This document shows positions 52,250 through 61,044 of a DNA stretch of 64,000 nucleotides, one piece after another. This stretch comes from Sphingopyxis lindanitolerans (GTDB taxonomy: Bacteria > Pseudomonadota > Alphaproteobacteria > Sphingomonadales > Sphingomonadaceae), in contig NZ_CM009578.1 in the NCBI RefSeq assembly GCF_002993885.1, positions 3,987,569 to 4,051,568 of the forward strand. The letters are read 5' to 3'. The notes under the pieces are model-generated. The model was given only the letters and a program-made list of their open reading frames with translations, was not told the DNA's origin and searched no databases. The number at the start of each line of letters is the position of its first letter. The first letter of the stretch is position 1. Made by a program: the position numbers and the translations under genes.

Positions 52250-52924
52250 CTAAAGCGTCGCCTCGATCTCGCGCGCGGCGAGATCGGGGTCGGTCGACTG
52301 GCTGATCGGGCGGCCGACGACCAGGATCGAGGCGCCGTCGGTCATCGCCTGCGCCGGGGTGACGACGCGTTTCTGGTCGCCCGCCTTGCCGTTCGCCGGG
52401 CGGACGCCGGGGACGACGAAGAAACCGCCGGGCCAGGCCTTGCGCGCCGCTTTCACTTCGTGGCCCGAGCAGACGATGCCGTCGAGCCCCGATTGGCGCG
52501 CGAGCGCGGCGAGCCGGACGACCTGCTCGTGCGGACCGCCGCCGACGCCGATATCGTCCAAATCGGGGGCGTCGAGGCTGGTCAGCACGGTGACGCCGAT
52601 GACCTTGGTGGCCGTTCCCGCCGCCGCCTTTGCTTCCTCCATCATCGCGCGGCCGCCCGCGGCGTGGATGGTCAGGATCGCGGGTTCGAGCGGGCGCAGC
52701 GCCTGGATCGCTTTGGCGACGGTGTTGGGAATGTCGTGCAGTTTGAGGTCGAGGAAGATCGGCAGGCCGAACTTCGCCATTTCATGGACGCCATGATGGC
52801 CGTTGGCGCAGAAGAATTCGAGGCCAAGCTTCAATCCGCCGACATGGTGCCGCACCTTCTGCGCCAGCGTCAGCGCGGCGTCGAGGTGGGGCGTGTCGAT
52901 GGCGAGGTAGATGGGCGATGTCAT
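52250..52924 (-). CDS. pyrF: Orotidine-5'-phosphate decarboxylase
   Basis: A 224-residue TIM-barrel enzyme making UMP. The catalytic Asp-Lys-Asp array is in FLDLKLHDIPNTV (about residues 59-70), with LAIDTPHLDAALTLA at the N-terminus and PGVRPANGKAGDQKRVVTP before the phosphate loop SILVVGRPISQS. ATG 52924 overlaps the TGA of the LapA gene (ATGA). The open frame runs further upstream on this strand, without conservation. The length is normal for the bacterial short form. Confidence 0.97.
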   Translation of the reverse strand: MTSPIYLAIDTPHLDAALTLAQKVRHHVGGLKLGLEFFCANGHHGVHEMAKFGLPIFLDLKLHDIPNTVAKAIQALRPLEPAILTIHAAGGRAMMEEAKAAAGTATKVIGVTVLTSLDAPDLDDIGVGGGPHEQVVRLAALARQSGLDGIVCSGHEVKAARKAWPGGFFVVPGVRPANGKAGDQKRVVTPAQAMTDGASILVVGRPISQSTDPDLAAREIEATL

Positions 52925-53265
52925 GGTTTGTCCGTCGGAAAAAGGTCGGCGGGGGCGGAAGAAACGGCGCTCACCGGTGTCGCGGCGGGGGCAGGTTCGA
53001 CGGGGCGGTTGGCGAGCGCGCGCAGATCGGAAAGCTGCCGCTCGTTGCTGTCGAGCCGCCGCTTCAGCGACCAGCGCGTCGTGCGCAGCGCCACCCACAT
53101 CGGCACCGCGCCGATCAGGAAGGAAGCGAGGATGACGAGCGGTAATTTGGTTTCGGCTTCCCAGCCGGGCCAGATGGTCACGGTCACGACGCGCCAGTTC
53201 GCCATCGCGAAAATTACCAGCACGGTGGTCAGCAAGACCCAGATGATCGTCCGCAGGATTCCCAC
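52921..53265 (-). CDS. LapA/DUF1049 membrane protein
   Basis: A 114-residue small inner-membrane protein with two helices (about 4-22, LRTIIWVLLTTVLVIFAMAN, and about 42-60, LPLVILASFLIGAVPMWVAL) and a cytoplasmic helical tail ending in a Pro/Ala-rich region. The WRVVTVTIWPG turn between helices is the DUF1049 pattern. In Escherichia coli the homologous LapA works with LapB in regulating lipopolysaccharide synthesis; whether it does so here is inference. Its stop overlaps the pyrF start, as is common in alphaproteobacteria. Confidence 0.92.
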   Translation of the reverse strand: MGILRTIIWVLLTTVLVIFAMANWRVVTVTIWPGWEAETKLPLVILASFLIGAVPMWVALRTTRWSLKRRLDSNERQLSDLRALANRPVEPAPAATPVSAVSSAPADLFPTDKP

Positions 53266-53347
53266 TTGGCTTGCTCCTCGGTTGGCCTCCAGACGACCCT
53301 ATGCCAGAATGTTGCGGGTTTCCAGCCCTTCGCCCCGATGAACGGCG

Positions 53348-54658
53348 TCAGCCGAACACCCGGTCGAAGATCGTGTCGACATGCTTCATATGATAGCCAA
53401 GGTCGAACAGCGCGGTCAGTTCGTCGAGCGACAGCTTGGCCATGATGTCGGCGTCGCCCTTGAGCAGATCGAGCAGCGACAGCTGTCCGTCGCTTTCCCA
53501 GACCTTCATCGCGTTGCGCTGAACGAGCGCATAGCTGTCCTCGCGGCTGGCGCCCGCCTGGGTCAGCGCGAGCAGCACGCGCTGCGAATGGACGAGGCCG
53601 CCCATACGATCGAGATTCTTCTGCATCCGTTCGGGATAGACGAGCAGCTTGTCGACGACGCCGGTCAGCCGCGCGAGCGCGAAGTCGAGCGTGATCGTCG
53701 CGTCGGGGCCGATGAAGCGTTCGACCGACGAATGGCTGATGTCGCGCTCGTGCCAGAGCGCCACATTCTCGAGCGCCGGAGTCACCGCGCTGCGCACCAT
53801 GCGCGCCAGGCCGGTCAGATTTTCGGTCAGCACCGGGTTGCGCTTGTGCGGCATCGCCGACGAGCCTTTCTGGCCCGGCGAGAAATATTCCTCGGCCTCG
53901 AGCACTTCGGTGCGCTGGAGGTGACGGACTTCGACCGAAAGCCGTTCGATCGACGAGGCGACGACGCCGAGAACGGCGAAGAACATCGCGTGGCGATCGC
54001 GCGGGATGACCTGCGTCGACACGGGTTCGATCGCGAGGCCGAGCTTTGCGGCGACATGCGCTTCGACGCGCGGGTCGATATTGGCGAAGGTGCCGACCGC
54101 GCCCGAAATGGCGCAGGTCGCGATCTCGGCGCGCGCGGCCTGGAGGCGGAGCTTGCAGCGCGAAAATTCGGCATAGGCCTCGGCCAGCTTCAATCCGAAG
54201 GTGACGGGTTCGGCGTGAATGCCGTGACTGCGGCCGATCGTCGGGGTGTGCTTATGCTCAAGCGCACGGCGCTTGATCGCGGCGAGCAGCGCGTCGAGGT
54301 CGGCGAGCAATATGTCGGCCGCCTGGCTGAGCTGAACCGCAAGGCAGGTGTCGAGCACGTCCGAACTGGTCATGCCCTGGTGCATGAAACGCGCTTCGTC
54401 GCCGACATTTTCCGCAACCCAGGTCAGAAAAGCGATGACGTCATGCTTGGTCACCGCCTCGATCGCGTCGATCGCGGCGACATCGATCACGGGGCTGGTG
54501 GCCCACCAGTCCCACAGCGCTTTCGCGGCGGATGACGGCACCGTTCCAAGCTCGGCGAGCGCGTCGGTGGCATGCGCCTCGATCTCGAACCAGATGCGGA
54601 ACCGATTCTCCGGCGACCAGATCGCGGTCATTTCCGGTCGGGCATAACGGGGAACCAT
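53348..54658 (-). CDS. purB: Adenylosuccinate lyase
   Basis: A 436-residue fumarase/aspartase-superfamily enzyme acting twice in purine synthesis. The superfamily signature is in GSSAMPHKRNPVLTENLTG (about residue 262), which contains the catalytic Ser loop. MTSSDVLDTCLAVQL and IGRSHGIHAEPVTFGLK with the general-acid His are also present. It begins VPRYARPEMTAIWS, the usual N-terminus of the short PurB form. It is monocistronic as far as seen, separated by 82 bases from lapA and divergent from the small exported gene at 54852. Confidence 0.98.
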   Translation of the reverse strand: MVPRYARPEMTAIWSPENRFRIWFEIEAHATDALAELGTVPSSAAKALWDWWATSPVIDVAAIDAIEAVTKHDVIAFLTWVAENVGDEARFMHQGMTSSDVLDTCLAVQLSQAADILLADLDALLAAIKRRALEHKHTPTIGRSHGIHAEPVTFGLKLAEAYAEFSRCKLRLQAARAEIATCAISGAVGTFANIDPRVEAHVAAKLGLAIEPVSTQVIPRDRHAMFFAVLGVVASSIERLSVEVRHLQRTEVLEAEEYFSPGQKGSSAMPHKRNPVLTENLTGLARMVRSAVTPALENVALWHERDISHSSVERFIGPDATITLDFALARLTGVVDKLLVYPERMQKNLDRMGGLVHSQRVLLALTQAGASREDSYALVQRNAMKVWESDGQLSLLDLLKGDADIMAKLSLDELTALFDLGYHMKHVDTIFDRVFG

Positions 54659-54851
54659 CGGATTTCCTTTTCAATTTTCGGGCGGCACCGCAGAATCCGT
54701 TCGGAAACGCGATGGGGCGCCCCCTAGCAGGGACGGGCGGTTTCGCCAATCGCCAGCCTTTCGCAACTTTCGGCAAATCGGACGGGTTGCCCTCATGCCC
54801 CTTCCACAAGTCGGCAGGTCGGAACGCCCTCGCCGCAACAGGAGTAGTTAG

Positions 54852-55109
54852 ATGCTTAAATACGTGCTTTTAATCGGTGCCGCGGCCGTCAGCTTCCCCG
54901 CACTCGCGCAGACAACGGAACCCGCCAGCGATCAGCCGGCGCCGACCCAGTCGGAACCCGCGACGAGCGATCCGGCTCCGGAGCCCGACCAGAAAGCGGA
55001 TACCGAGAAGGCGCAGCCCGCCCCCGACAGCACCACCACGCCGACGCAGGATCCGGATTCGGACAAGCAGGACGAACCCGCGCCCGAACCCGATTCGTCG
55101 CCGCAGTAA
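54852..55109 (+). CDS. Small exported Pro/Glu/Asp-rich protein
   Basis: An 85-residue protein with a signal peptide (MLKYVLLIGAAAVSFPALAQ) and a mature part made almost wholly of Pro, Glu, Asp, Ser, Thr, Ala and Gln. It is probably disordered in the periplasm. The leader is nearly identical in pattern to that of the EF-hand gene 12 bases downstream (MLKHLLIIGVAAVSMPAFAQ), so the two are tandem paralogs; this one lacks EF-hands. AGGAG lies 8 bases before the ATG. It could bind calcium loosely through its acidic residues, but no motif shows this. No family is recognised. Confidence 0.78.
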   Translation: MLKYVLLIGAAAVSFPALAQTTEPASDQPAPTQSEPATSDPAPEPDQKADTEKAQPAPDSTTTPTQDPDSDKQDEPAPEPDSSPQ

Positions 55110-55121
55110 CAGGAGACCATC

Positions 55122-55574
55122 ATGTTGAAGCATCTGCTTATCATCGGCGTCGCCGCCGTAAGCATGCCCGCCTTCGCGCAGGAAACCCCGCCCGCCGATC
55201 CGACGGCGCCCCCGCCGACCGAGCAGTCGGATCCGTCCACGACGGCCCCGACACCGATGCCCGAAAGCGCGCCACCCGCCGGGGAAGCCACGGCACAGCC
55301 CGAAGCTTCGGGCACCCCCGCGACGTCGGCGCAGGTCGCGCAGATCGTGAACAGCGAGTTTGCATCCTATGATGCGGACAAGAGCAACGATCTCAATCAG
55401 GCCGAATTTTCCGCTTGGATGAAGAAGCTGCGCACGGCGACCGAACCGTCGGTCGATCCCGAATCGGAACAGGTGAAGACCTGGATCGGACAGGCCTGGA
55501 CGGCCGCCGATGCCGACAAGTCGGGCGCGGTGAGCAAGGAAGAGCTTACCGGCTTTTTGACGCGCGGTTCCTGA
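55122..55574 (+). CDS. Exported EF-hand protein
   Basis: A 150-residue exported protein with a signal peptide (about 1-20), a Pro/Thr-rich linker (about 21-70), then a pair of EF-hand loops. Loop one is DADKSNDLNQAEF (about residues 85-97) and loop two is DADKSGAVSKEEL (about 130-142). Both have acidic residues at positions 1, 3 and 12, as needed for calcium. AGGAGA sits 6-7 bases before the ATG. It is expected to bind calcium in the periplasm; the partner is unknown. It is cotranscribed with the disordered sister protein and ends 22 bases before a strong hairpin. Confidence 0.9.
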   Translation: MLKHLLIIGVAAVSMPAFAQETPPADPTAPPPTEQSDPSTTAPTPMPESAPPAGEATAQPEASGTPATSAQVAQIVNSEFASYDADKSNDLNQAEFSAWMKKLRTATEPSVDPESEQVKTWIGQAWTAADADKSGAVSKEELTGFLTRGS

Positions 55575-55595
55575 TACCGCGGGTCCAGCGAACGA

Positions 55596-55626
55596 AGCGG
55601 CCGCCGGAGCGATCCGGCGGCCGTTT
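55596..55626. terminator. Strong hairpin between EF-hand gene and GreA-like gene
   Basis: A perfect 11-bp GC-rich stem (55596-55606 with 55611-55621) with a 4-base loop GCGA is followed by GTTTCCGTT. It lies 22 bases after the EF-hand gene stop and 19 bases before the convergent gene's stop, so it probably terminates both. Confidence 0.65.
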
Positions 55627-55640
55627 CCGTTCGGTTCGCA

Positions 55641-56060
55641 TCAGTTCGTCGCCGCCGCCGGCTGGATGACGCCGACGACCGACAAGGCGCGTTCATGGCC
55701 GTCGCGGTCGGGCCAGCGGATCGATTGCCCCTGCCGCAATCCGATCAGCCCGGCGCCGACGGGGGTCAGGATCGAAACCCGCCCCGCCGCAATGTCCGCT
55801 TCGTGCGGATAGACGAGCTGGATCGTCCGGGCTTCGCCATTGGCTTCGTCGATGAATTCGACCTGGCTCGACATGGTCACGACGTCGCGCGGCATGTCCT
55901 TCGCGCTGTGGACCGTCGCGCGCGAGATTTCATCGGTCAGCAGCGCGCTGACCTGCGGCATGCGCTTTTCGACGCTGACGGCCAGATCCGCCAGGGCGTC
56001 GGCTTCCGAATCGATCATATGAATGGATGGCCGCCGGCGCGGCTTGCGTGGGGTCGTCAT
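55641..56060 (-). CDS. GreA/GreB-family elongation-factor-like protein (Rnk-like)
   Basis: A 139-residue soluble protein. The N-terminal half is helical (SEADALADLAVSVEKRMPQV). The C-terminal half has the GreA/GreB FKBP-like pattern: DVVTMSSQVEFIDEANGEAR, VYPHEADIAAGRVSILTPVGAGLIGLRQGQSIRW. The short length and lack of a long N-terminal coiled coil with acidic tip argue for a Rnk-type (nucleoside-diphosphate-kinase regulator) rather than a true GreA. It binds RNA polymerase in known cases. ATG 56060 follows GGAAAGC; a GTG at 56078 is less likely. The gene is isolated. Confidence 0.85.
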   Translation of the reverse strand: MTTPRKPRRRPSIHMIDSEADALADLAVSVEKRMPQVSALLTDEISRATVHSAKDMPRDVVTMSSQVEFIDEANGEARTIQLVYPHEADIAAGRVSILTPVGAGLIGLRQGQSIRWPDRDGHERALSVVGVIQPAAATN

Positions 56061-56285
56061 GGTGTAAGCTTTCCGCACAGGGGGAAGGGGGGAGGGGTGG
56101 AAGCGCGGCGCGCTGCTACACCCGATAAGATCGGAATTTCGCCCCGGGTCTCGGGGCGCGACGCACCGGAACCCGGGGCTAGATGCCCGCGAGAAGCTGA
56201 CCCCCGTGGAAACGGAATCGAAGATGGCGGTGCTGATTCTGCATCTGCCGATGATGTCGCACCCGCCCCGGTAAGTAAAGCCGGA

Positions 56286-56981
56286 TCAGATGAGGCCCAT
56301 TGCGCGCAGGCTGCGATAGTCCGATCCGCCGACGATGATATGGTCGTGCAGGACGATGCCGAGCCTTCCCGCCGCCTCGGCGATGTCGCGGGTGATCGCG
56401 ATGTCCTGCCGACTCGGTTCGGCGCTTCCGCTCGGATGATTATGGACGAGGATGATCGCCGCGGCGCCGAGTTCGAGCGCGCGCTTGACCACCTCGCGGA
56501 CATAGATCGCCGATTGGTCGATCGATCCTTCGCTCGCCACTTCGTCGCGGATCAGCATGTTGCGCGAATTGAGATAGAGGACGCGCACGCGCTCGATGCC
56601 GGTCGGCGCCATGTCGGCGCGCAGCCAGTCGAGCAGCGCGTCCCAACTCGACAGGAGGGGCTTTTCGTGAAGCGCGCCCTTCAGCATGCGCAGGCTGGTC
56701 GCCTGGACGATTTTCAGGGCTGCGACCGCGGTGTCGCCCATGCCGTCGACGCGGCGCAGCGCATCGGGGTCGGCGCTGATCAATTGCGCGAGCGAGCCGA
56801 ATTCGCGGAGCAGCGCCTTGGCAAGCGGTTTGGTGTCGCGGCGCGGGATCGCGAGCGCGAGCAGATATTCGACCAGTTCATAGTCCGCCATCCCCTCGGA
56901 CTCGCCGAGCAGTCGCGCTCGCAGCCGCGCGCGATGTCCCGCATGATCTGGCGCCGGTGTGTCCCCCATCGATGCGGGCAT
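56286..56981 (-). CDS. radC: RadC-family JAB-domain protein
   Basis: A protein of about 231 residues (239 if a TTG at 57005 is used). The N-terminal UPF0758 helix-hairpin-helix part (HRARLRARLLGESEGMADYE, then LAQLISADPDALRRVDGMGD) precedes a JAB/MPN metalloprotease-like domain. That domain has the zinc-binding HNHPSGSAEPSRQD and an Asp in GIVLHDHIIVGGSDYRSL. RadC was named for DNA repair, but its actual role is unsettled. Start choice is uncertain among TTG 57005, ATG 56981 and ATG 56969. It is divergent from the ydbH-like gene. Confidence 0.93.
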   Translation of the reverse strand: MPASMGDTPAPDHAGHRARLRARLLGESEGMADYELVEYLLALAIPRRDTKPLAKALLREFGSLAQLISADPDALRRVDGMGDTAVAALKIVQATSLRMLKGALHEKPLLSSWDALLDWLRADMAPTGIERVRVLYLNSRNMLIRDEVASEGSIDQSAIYVREVVKRALELGAAAIILVHNHPSGSAEPSRQDIAITRDIAEAAGRLGIVLHDHIIVGGSDYRSLRAMGLI

Positions 56982-57176
56982 AACCAGCTTGTGGGGCGCA
57001 CTCAACGGCCATAAGGTTTGTCGCTGATGACACCGTCCCTATTCCTGCAGCCAAATGCGCCATTTCGGCGTTATTTGTCGAAACGGGGCCAGCCCGCCGG
57101 GGCGCATGAGGATCGAATATCAGCGTCATGACGTCATCGGGCCTATTCTTTTCCCACCGATCGCTGCGGCTTGCGC

Positions 57177-60100
57177 ATGACTGACGCGGACGAGAACCCG
57201 CCGCTCAGGCTGCGCAGGCGGACGATCCTGTTCAAGAAGCGCTGGCTGACCGCGGGCGCGGTGGTCGCGCTCGCGGGCGTGCTGTGGCTGGCGCGCGAGC
57301 CGATCGCCGACCGGGTCATCCGCGAACAGTTCGACGACCGCGGTATCCCCGCCCGCTATACGATCGACGCGATCGGATTCCGAAACGAACGATTGTCGAA
57401 CCTCGTCATCGGTGACCCCGCGCGCCCCGACCTGACCGCAAAGACGGTCGAAGTTTCGCTCGGCTATGGTTTTTCGGGGCCTTATGTCGCGGGCGTCCGT
57501 GCCGACGGCGTGCGGCTCTATGGCCGTTTCGTCGATGGCCAGATTTCGCTGGGCTCGCTCGACAAGTTTCGCGATCCGACCGACACGACACCCTTCGCCT
57601 TGCCCGACCTGTTCGCGCAGTTGACCGACGCGCGCGCACGCATCGAAACGCCGTGGGGCGATGTCGGCGCGGCGCTCAATGGGCGCGGCAATCTTCGCCG
57701 CGATTTCACCGGGCAACTCGCGCTCGTCGCGCCCGACCTCGCCGCGGCGGGATGCGCCATCGACGGCGCGACCTTCTATGGCGCCGTGCGCGTGCGCGAC
57801 GTGCGCCCCAGCCTGTCGGGGCCCTTGCGCGCGAAGACGCTGGCTTGCGCCGACGGCGACGTCACGGCGGTGTCGCCGCAGATCGCGCTCGACCTGTCGC
57901 TGTCGGAGAATCTGCGAAGCTGGAAGGGCAGCGCCGATGCCGCCCTCTCCCGGCTGGCGGCGGGATCGGTGATCGCCGATCGGCTGGGCGTCAAAGCCGG
58001 TTTTTCCGGCACGGCCGACCGAACGGCGATCGAAATCGACGCCGACATGGCGCGGCTGCGCGGGAACGGCTTTGCCGCGCAAAGCGTCAACCTCGATGCC
58101 AAGGGCACGGTCGGACGCCAGGCACCGGCACTCACAGGCCGTCTCGCCTTCGCCCGCGCGAGCGGCAGTGAGGCGTTGCGGCGATCGATCGTCGAGGGCG
58201 CAAAAGCCCTCGACGGCACACCGCTCGGTCCGTCGGCGAAGCGCGCCGCCGCGGCGCTCGCCCATATGCTCGCCGACGCCGGTGGCAGCACGCGCTTCGC
58301 GCTGGCGGGCGAGGGGCAGAATGCACGAATCGAACTGATCGCACCCGAAATGGCGAGCGCCAGCGGCGCGCGTTTCACAGGCAGCCCGGATAGCCGCATC
58401 ACCTATATCTTTGGAACGCCGACGCCAGCGGTAACAATGCTGGGAAGCTGGACGTTCGGCGGCGGCGATCTGCCCGCGGGCTCGCTGTCGCTTGACCGCC
58501 GGGCCGATGGAGCGATCAGCGGCCTCGCGCGCTTCGAGCCCTATGGCGCGGAAGGGTCGCGGCTCGCGCTCACCCCCGTCCGCTTTTCGGGCAACGGTGG
58601 CCTGCTGCGCTTTTCGACCCGCGCCGAACTGTCGGGACCGCTGGCGGGCGGGCGGGTCGAGCGGCTGACCGTGCCGCTGAGCGGCGCGCTGTCGGCGACC
58701 GGAGCCCTGGCGCTCGATGGCGGCTGCACGCGCATCGGCGCCGAGCGCATTGCTGTATCGGGCTTCCGGCTTGGCCGGACCGGCATCGACCTGTGCAGCC
58801 GCCCCGGGGCGCCGCTGCTGAGCGCCGGGGCGGGCGGCTTGCGCGGAACGATCCGCATTCCCTCGCTCGCGCTGCGCGGCGCCAGCGGATCGTCGCCCTT
58901 CGCTTTCGACGCGCGCGGCGCCGAGATCGACCTGGCGTCGCTGCGCTGGGCGGTGGCGCTTGCCGACGTCCGGCTCGGCGAAGGCGACAGTGTCACCCGC
59001 TTCGCCGCCGGTCGGATCACGGGCCGGCCCGCGGCAGACGGCCTGGCGGGCGATCTGATCGGCGCCAGCGGCAAGATCGGCGCGGTGCCGCTCAACCTCA
59101 GCGAGATTGCGGGCCGGTGGCGCTATGCGGGCGGCGCGCTATCGCTCGACGGTGGTGTGCTGCTGACCGATGCCGCCGCGCCCGCCCGCTTTGCGCCGCT
59201 GGTCAGCAAGGAGGCTAGCCTGCGCTTCGCGAACGGCGTGATCGAAGCAAACGCGGGGTTCAGCGAGCGCGAGCAGGGCGTCCATATTCTCGACACGGTG
59301 ATCCGCCACCGGCTCGGCGACGGCACGGGCAGCGCCGACCTGACCGTCAAGGAAATCCGCTTCGACGATCAATTCCAGCCCGCCATGCTGACCCCGCTGG
59401 CGCTCGGCGTCGTCGCCAATGTCCAGGGATCGGTCGTCGGCGACGGGCGGATCGAGTGGACAGCCGACGGGGTCACCAGCCGCGGAACCTTTGCGACCGC
59501 GAACACCGACCTTGCGGCCGCTTTCGGCCCGGTCACGGGGCTGACCGCGACGCTGAGCTTCGACGATCTGATCGGCCTTCATTCTGCGCCGGGACAGAAA
59601 GCGTCGATAAAAGAGATAAATCCCGGCATTCCCGTTACCGATGGCGAGATCGAATATCGGCTGATCGGCGGCAACCGCGTTCGCATCGAGGGCGGGCGCT
59701 GGCCCTTTGCGGGCGGCGAATTGCGGCTGCACCCGGCGACGCTCGACTTCGCTGCCGACCAGCCGCGCCGGCTCAGCTTCGATGTCGTCGGGATCGACGC
59801 CGCCGCCTTTCTTCAGCAGTTCGGCTTCGACAATATCAATGCCACCGGCAAGTTCGACGGGACGCTGCCGGTCGAGTTCGACGGGCTAGGCGGCCGCATC
59901 GTCGGCGGGCGCATCGATGCCCGATCGGGCGGCGGCACGATCGCCTATGTCGGCGAATTGTCGAACCACAATCTCGGCACGATCGCCAATTTTGCCTTTG
60001 GCGCGCTGCGGTCGCTGAAATATGACGATCTGGCGATCCTGCTGAACGGCGACCTCGACGGCGAAATGGTGACCGATATCCGTTTTGGCGGCGTGGGGCA

Positions 60101-60332
60101 GGGCGAAGGCGCGACGCGCAATTTCCTGACCAGCCAGATCGCCAAGATCCCGCTGGTGTTCAACGTGAAGGTCACCGGACCCTTTCGGCAATTGGTGACG
60201 TCGGCCAAGGGCTTTTACGACCCGACGGTCTGGGTCGAGCAGAATTTGTCGAAACTGATAGAAGAGCAGGAAGCGGCGACATCAGGCACCTCCGCAACCG
60301 TTCAGCCCCCAGAAAGCGAGCCCGTGCGATGA
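57177..60332 (+). CDS. ydbH: YdbH-family intermembrane lipid transport protein
   Basis: A 1051-residue protein of the AsmA-like bridge-forming class. A short cytoplasmic start and one membrane helix (about 24-41, WLTAGAVVALAGVLWLA) precede a very long periplasmic region of repeated beta-strand segments. The C-terminal YdbH/DctA-type domain includes ATGKFDGTLPVEFDGLGGRI and GGGTIAYVGELSNHNLG. In Escherichia coli YdbH, with TamB and YhdP, carries phospholipid to the outer membrane and acts with the lipoprotein YnbE. Here the next gene is YnbE-like and overlaps by four bases, and YdbL follows, so the whole trio is conserved. The length exceeds the E. coli protein by about 170 residues. ATG 57177 is used; TTG 57171 is in frame. 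Confidence 0.93.
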   Translation: MTDADENPPLRLRRRTILFKKRWLTAGAVVALAGVLWLAREPIADRVIREQFDDRGIPARYTIDAIGFRNERLSNLVIGDPARPDLTAKTVEVSLGYGFSGPYVAGVRADGVRLYGRFVDGQISLGSLDKFRDPTDTTPFALPDLFAQLTDARARIETPWGDVGAALNGRGNLRRDFTGQLALVAPDLAAAGCAIDGATFYGAVRVRDVRPSLSGPLRAKTLACADGDVTAVSPQIALDLSLSENLRSWKGSADAALSRLAAGSVIADRLGVKAGFSGTADRTAIEIDADMARLRGNGFAAQSVNLDAKGTVGRQAPALTGRLAFARASGSEALRRSIVEGAKALDGTPLGPSAKRAAAALAHMLADAGGSTRFALAGEGQNARIELIAPEMASASGARFTGSPDSRITYIFGTPTPAVTMLGSWTFGGGDLPAGSLSLDRRADGAISGLARFEPYGAEGSRLALTPVRFSGNGGLLRFSTRAELSGPLAGGRVERLTVPLSGALSATGALALDGGCTRIGAERIAVSGFRLGRTGIDLCSRPGAPLLSAGAGGLRGTIRIPSLALRGASGSSPFAFDARGAEIDLASLRWAVALADVRLGEGDSVTRFAAGRITGRPAADGLAGDLIGASGKIGAVPLNLSEIAGRWRYAGGALSLDGGVLLTDAAAPARFAPLVSKEASLRFANGVIEANAGFSEREQGVHILDTVIRHRLGDGTGSADLTVKEIRFDDQFQPAMLTPLALGVVANVQGSVVGDGRIEWTADGVTSRGTFATANTDLAAAFGPVTGLTATLSFDDLIGLHSAPGQKASIKEINPGIPVTDGEIEYRLIGGNRVRIEGGRWPFAGGELRLHPATLDFAADQPRRLSFDVVGIDAAAFLQQFGFDNINATGKFDGTLPVEFDGLGGRIVGGRIDARSGGGTIAYVGELSNHNLGTIANFAFGALRSLKYDDLAILLNGDLDGEMVTDIRFGGVGQGEGATRNFLTSQIAKIPLVFNVKVTGPFRQLVTSAKGFYDPTVWVEQNLSKLIEEQEAATSGTSATVQPPESEPVR

Positions 60333-60544
60333 AGAACAGGAAGAAGGAAGCAAGGAGACCGGGTATCGGCGGTCGGTGCATGGCGGTGATGGCCGGAGCG
60401 GCAATGCTTGGCGGCTGCGTCCAGATCGCGACCCCCGACAAGCCGATCGAGATCAACCTGAACATCAACATCAAGCAGGAAATCGTTTACAAGCTGGATG
60501 GGGATGCCAAGAAGCTCATTGAGCAGAATAGTGGCATATTCTGA
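60329..60544 (+). CDS. ynbE: YnbE-like outer-membrane lipoprotein
   Basis: A 71-residue lipoprotein (lipobox LGGC, lipidated Cys about residue 30). The mature part PDKPIEINLNINIKQEIVYK is the YnbE/YdbL-linked lipoprotein pattern: a short beta-strand thought to augment the beta-rich groove of YdbH at the outer membrane. The N-terminal leader is longer than usual (about 29 residues, with MKNRKKEARRPG). The ATG overlaps the ydbH TGA. It is small but well supported by context and motif. Confidence 0.92.
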   Translation: MKNRKKEARRPGIGGRCMAVMAGAAMLGGCVQIATPDKPIEINLNINIKQEIVYKLDGDAKKLIEQNSGIF

Positions 60545-60560
60545 CGAGATAGGAATGATG

Positions 60561-60956
60561 ATGATGAAACAGTGGAAACCCGCCGGATGGGCGATGGCCG
60601 CGATTGCGGCGACGGCGACGATCGGTCTGGCCGTCCCCTCCGCCATGGCGCAGCGCGATCCGGCCTATGCGGCCGCCCGTTCGGCGGGGCAGATCGGCGA
60701 GCAGCCCGACGGCTATCTGGGTTTCGTTTCGAGCCCGACACCGGCGGTGCGCGACATGGTCAACGACATCAATATCAAGCGCAAGGCGGCCTATACCAGC
60801 GGCGCGCCCGCGGGCAGCACGGTCGAACAATTCGCCTTCGTCACCGGCTGCAACCTGATCGCCAAGGCCAAGCCGGGCGAGAAATACAAGGCACCCGACG
60901 GCCGCTGGCTGACCCGCGACGCGAGCCCGCCGGTGCGCGATTCGCGCTGCCCGTAA
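60561..60956 (+). CDS. ydbL: YdbL-family (DUF1318) periplasmic protein
   Basis: A protein of about 131 residues with a signal peptide (about 1-29, ending PSAMAQ). The mature DUF1318 domain has AARSAGQIGEQPDGYLGFVS, VNDINIKRKAAYTSGA and FAFVTGCNLIAKAKPGEKYKAPDGRW. In E. coli YdbL assists YdbH and YnbE assembly. Four consecutive ATG codons at 60555-60566 leave the exact start open; 60561 gives the best spacing from AGGA. It is the last gene of the trio and is followed by a strong intrinsic terminator. Confidence 0.92.
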   Translation: MMKQWKPAGWAMAAIAATATIGLAVPSAMAQRDPAYAAARSAGQIGEQPDGYLGFVSSPTPAVRDMVNDINIKRKAAYTSGAPAGSTVEQFAFVTGCNLIAKAKPGEKYKAPDGRWLTRDASPPVRDSRCP

Positions 60957-60992
60957 CCAAATAGCCTTGCAAGGCGGCTTCCGGGCCGCATA

Positions 60993-61025
60993 TGCCGCCG
61001 CGCCCCTAAACGCGGCGGCATTTTT
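60993..61025 (+). terminator. Rho-independent terminator after ydbL
   Basis: A perfect 10-bp stem (60993-61002 with 61011-61020), 8-base loop and five T residues (61021-61025) lie 37 bases after the ydbL stop. It is a textbook intrinsic terminator closing the ydbH-ynbE-ydbL unit. Confidence 0.9.
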
Positions 61026-61044
61026 GCGCACCGCAGCAGAAGCA

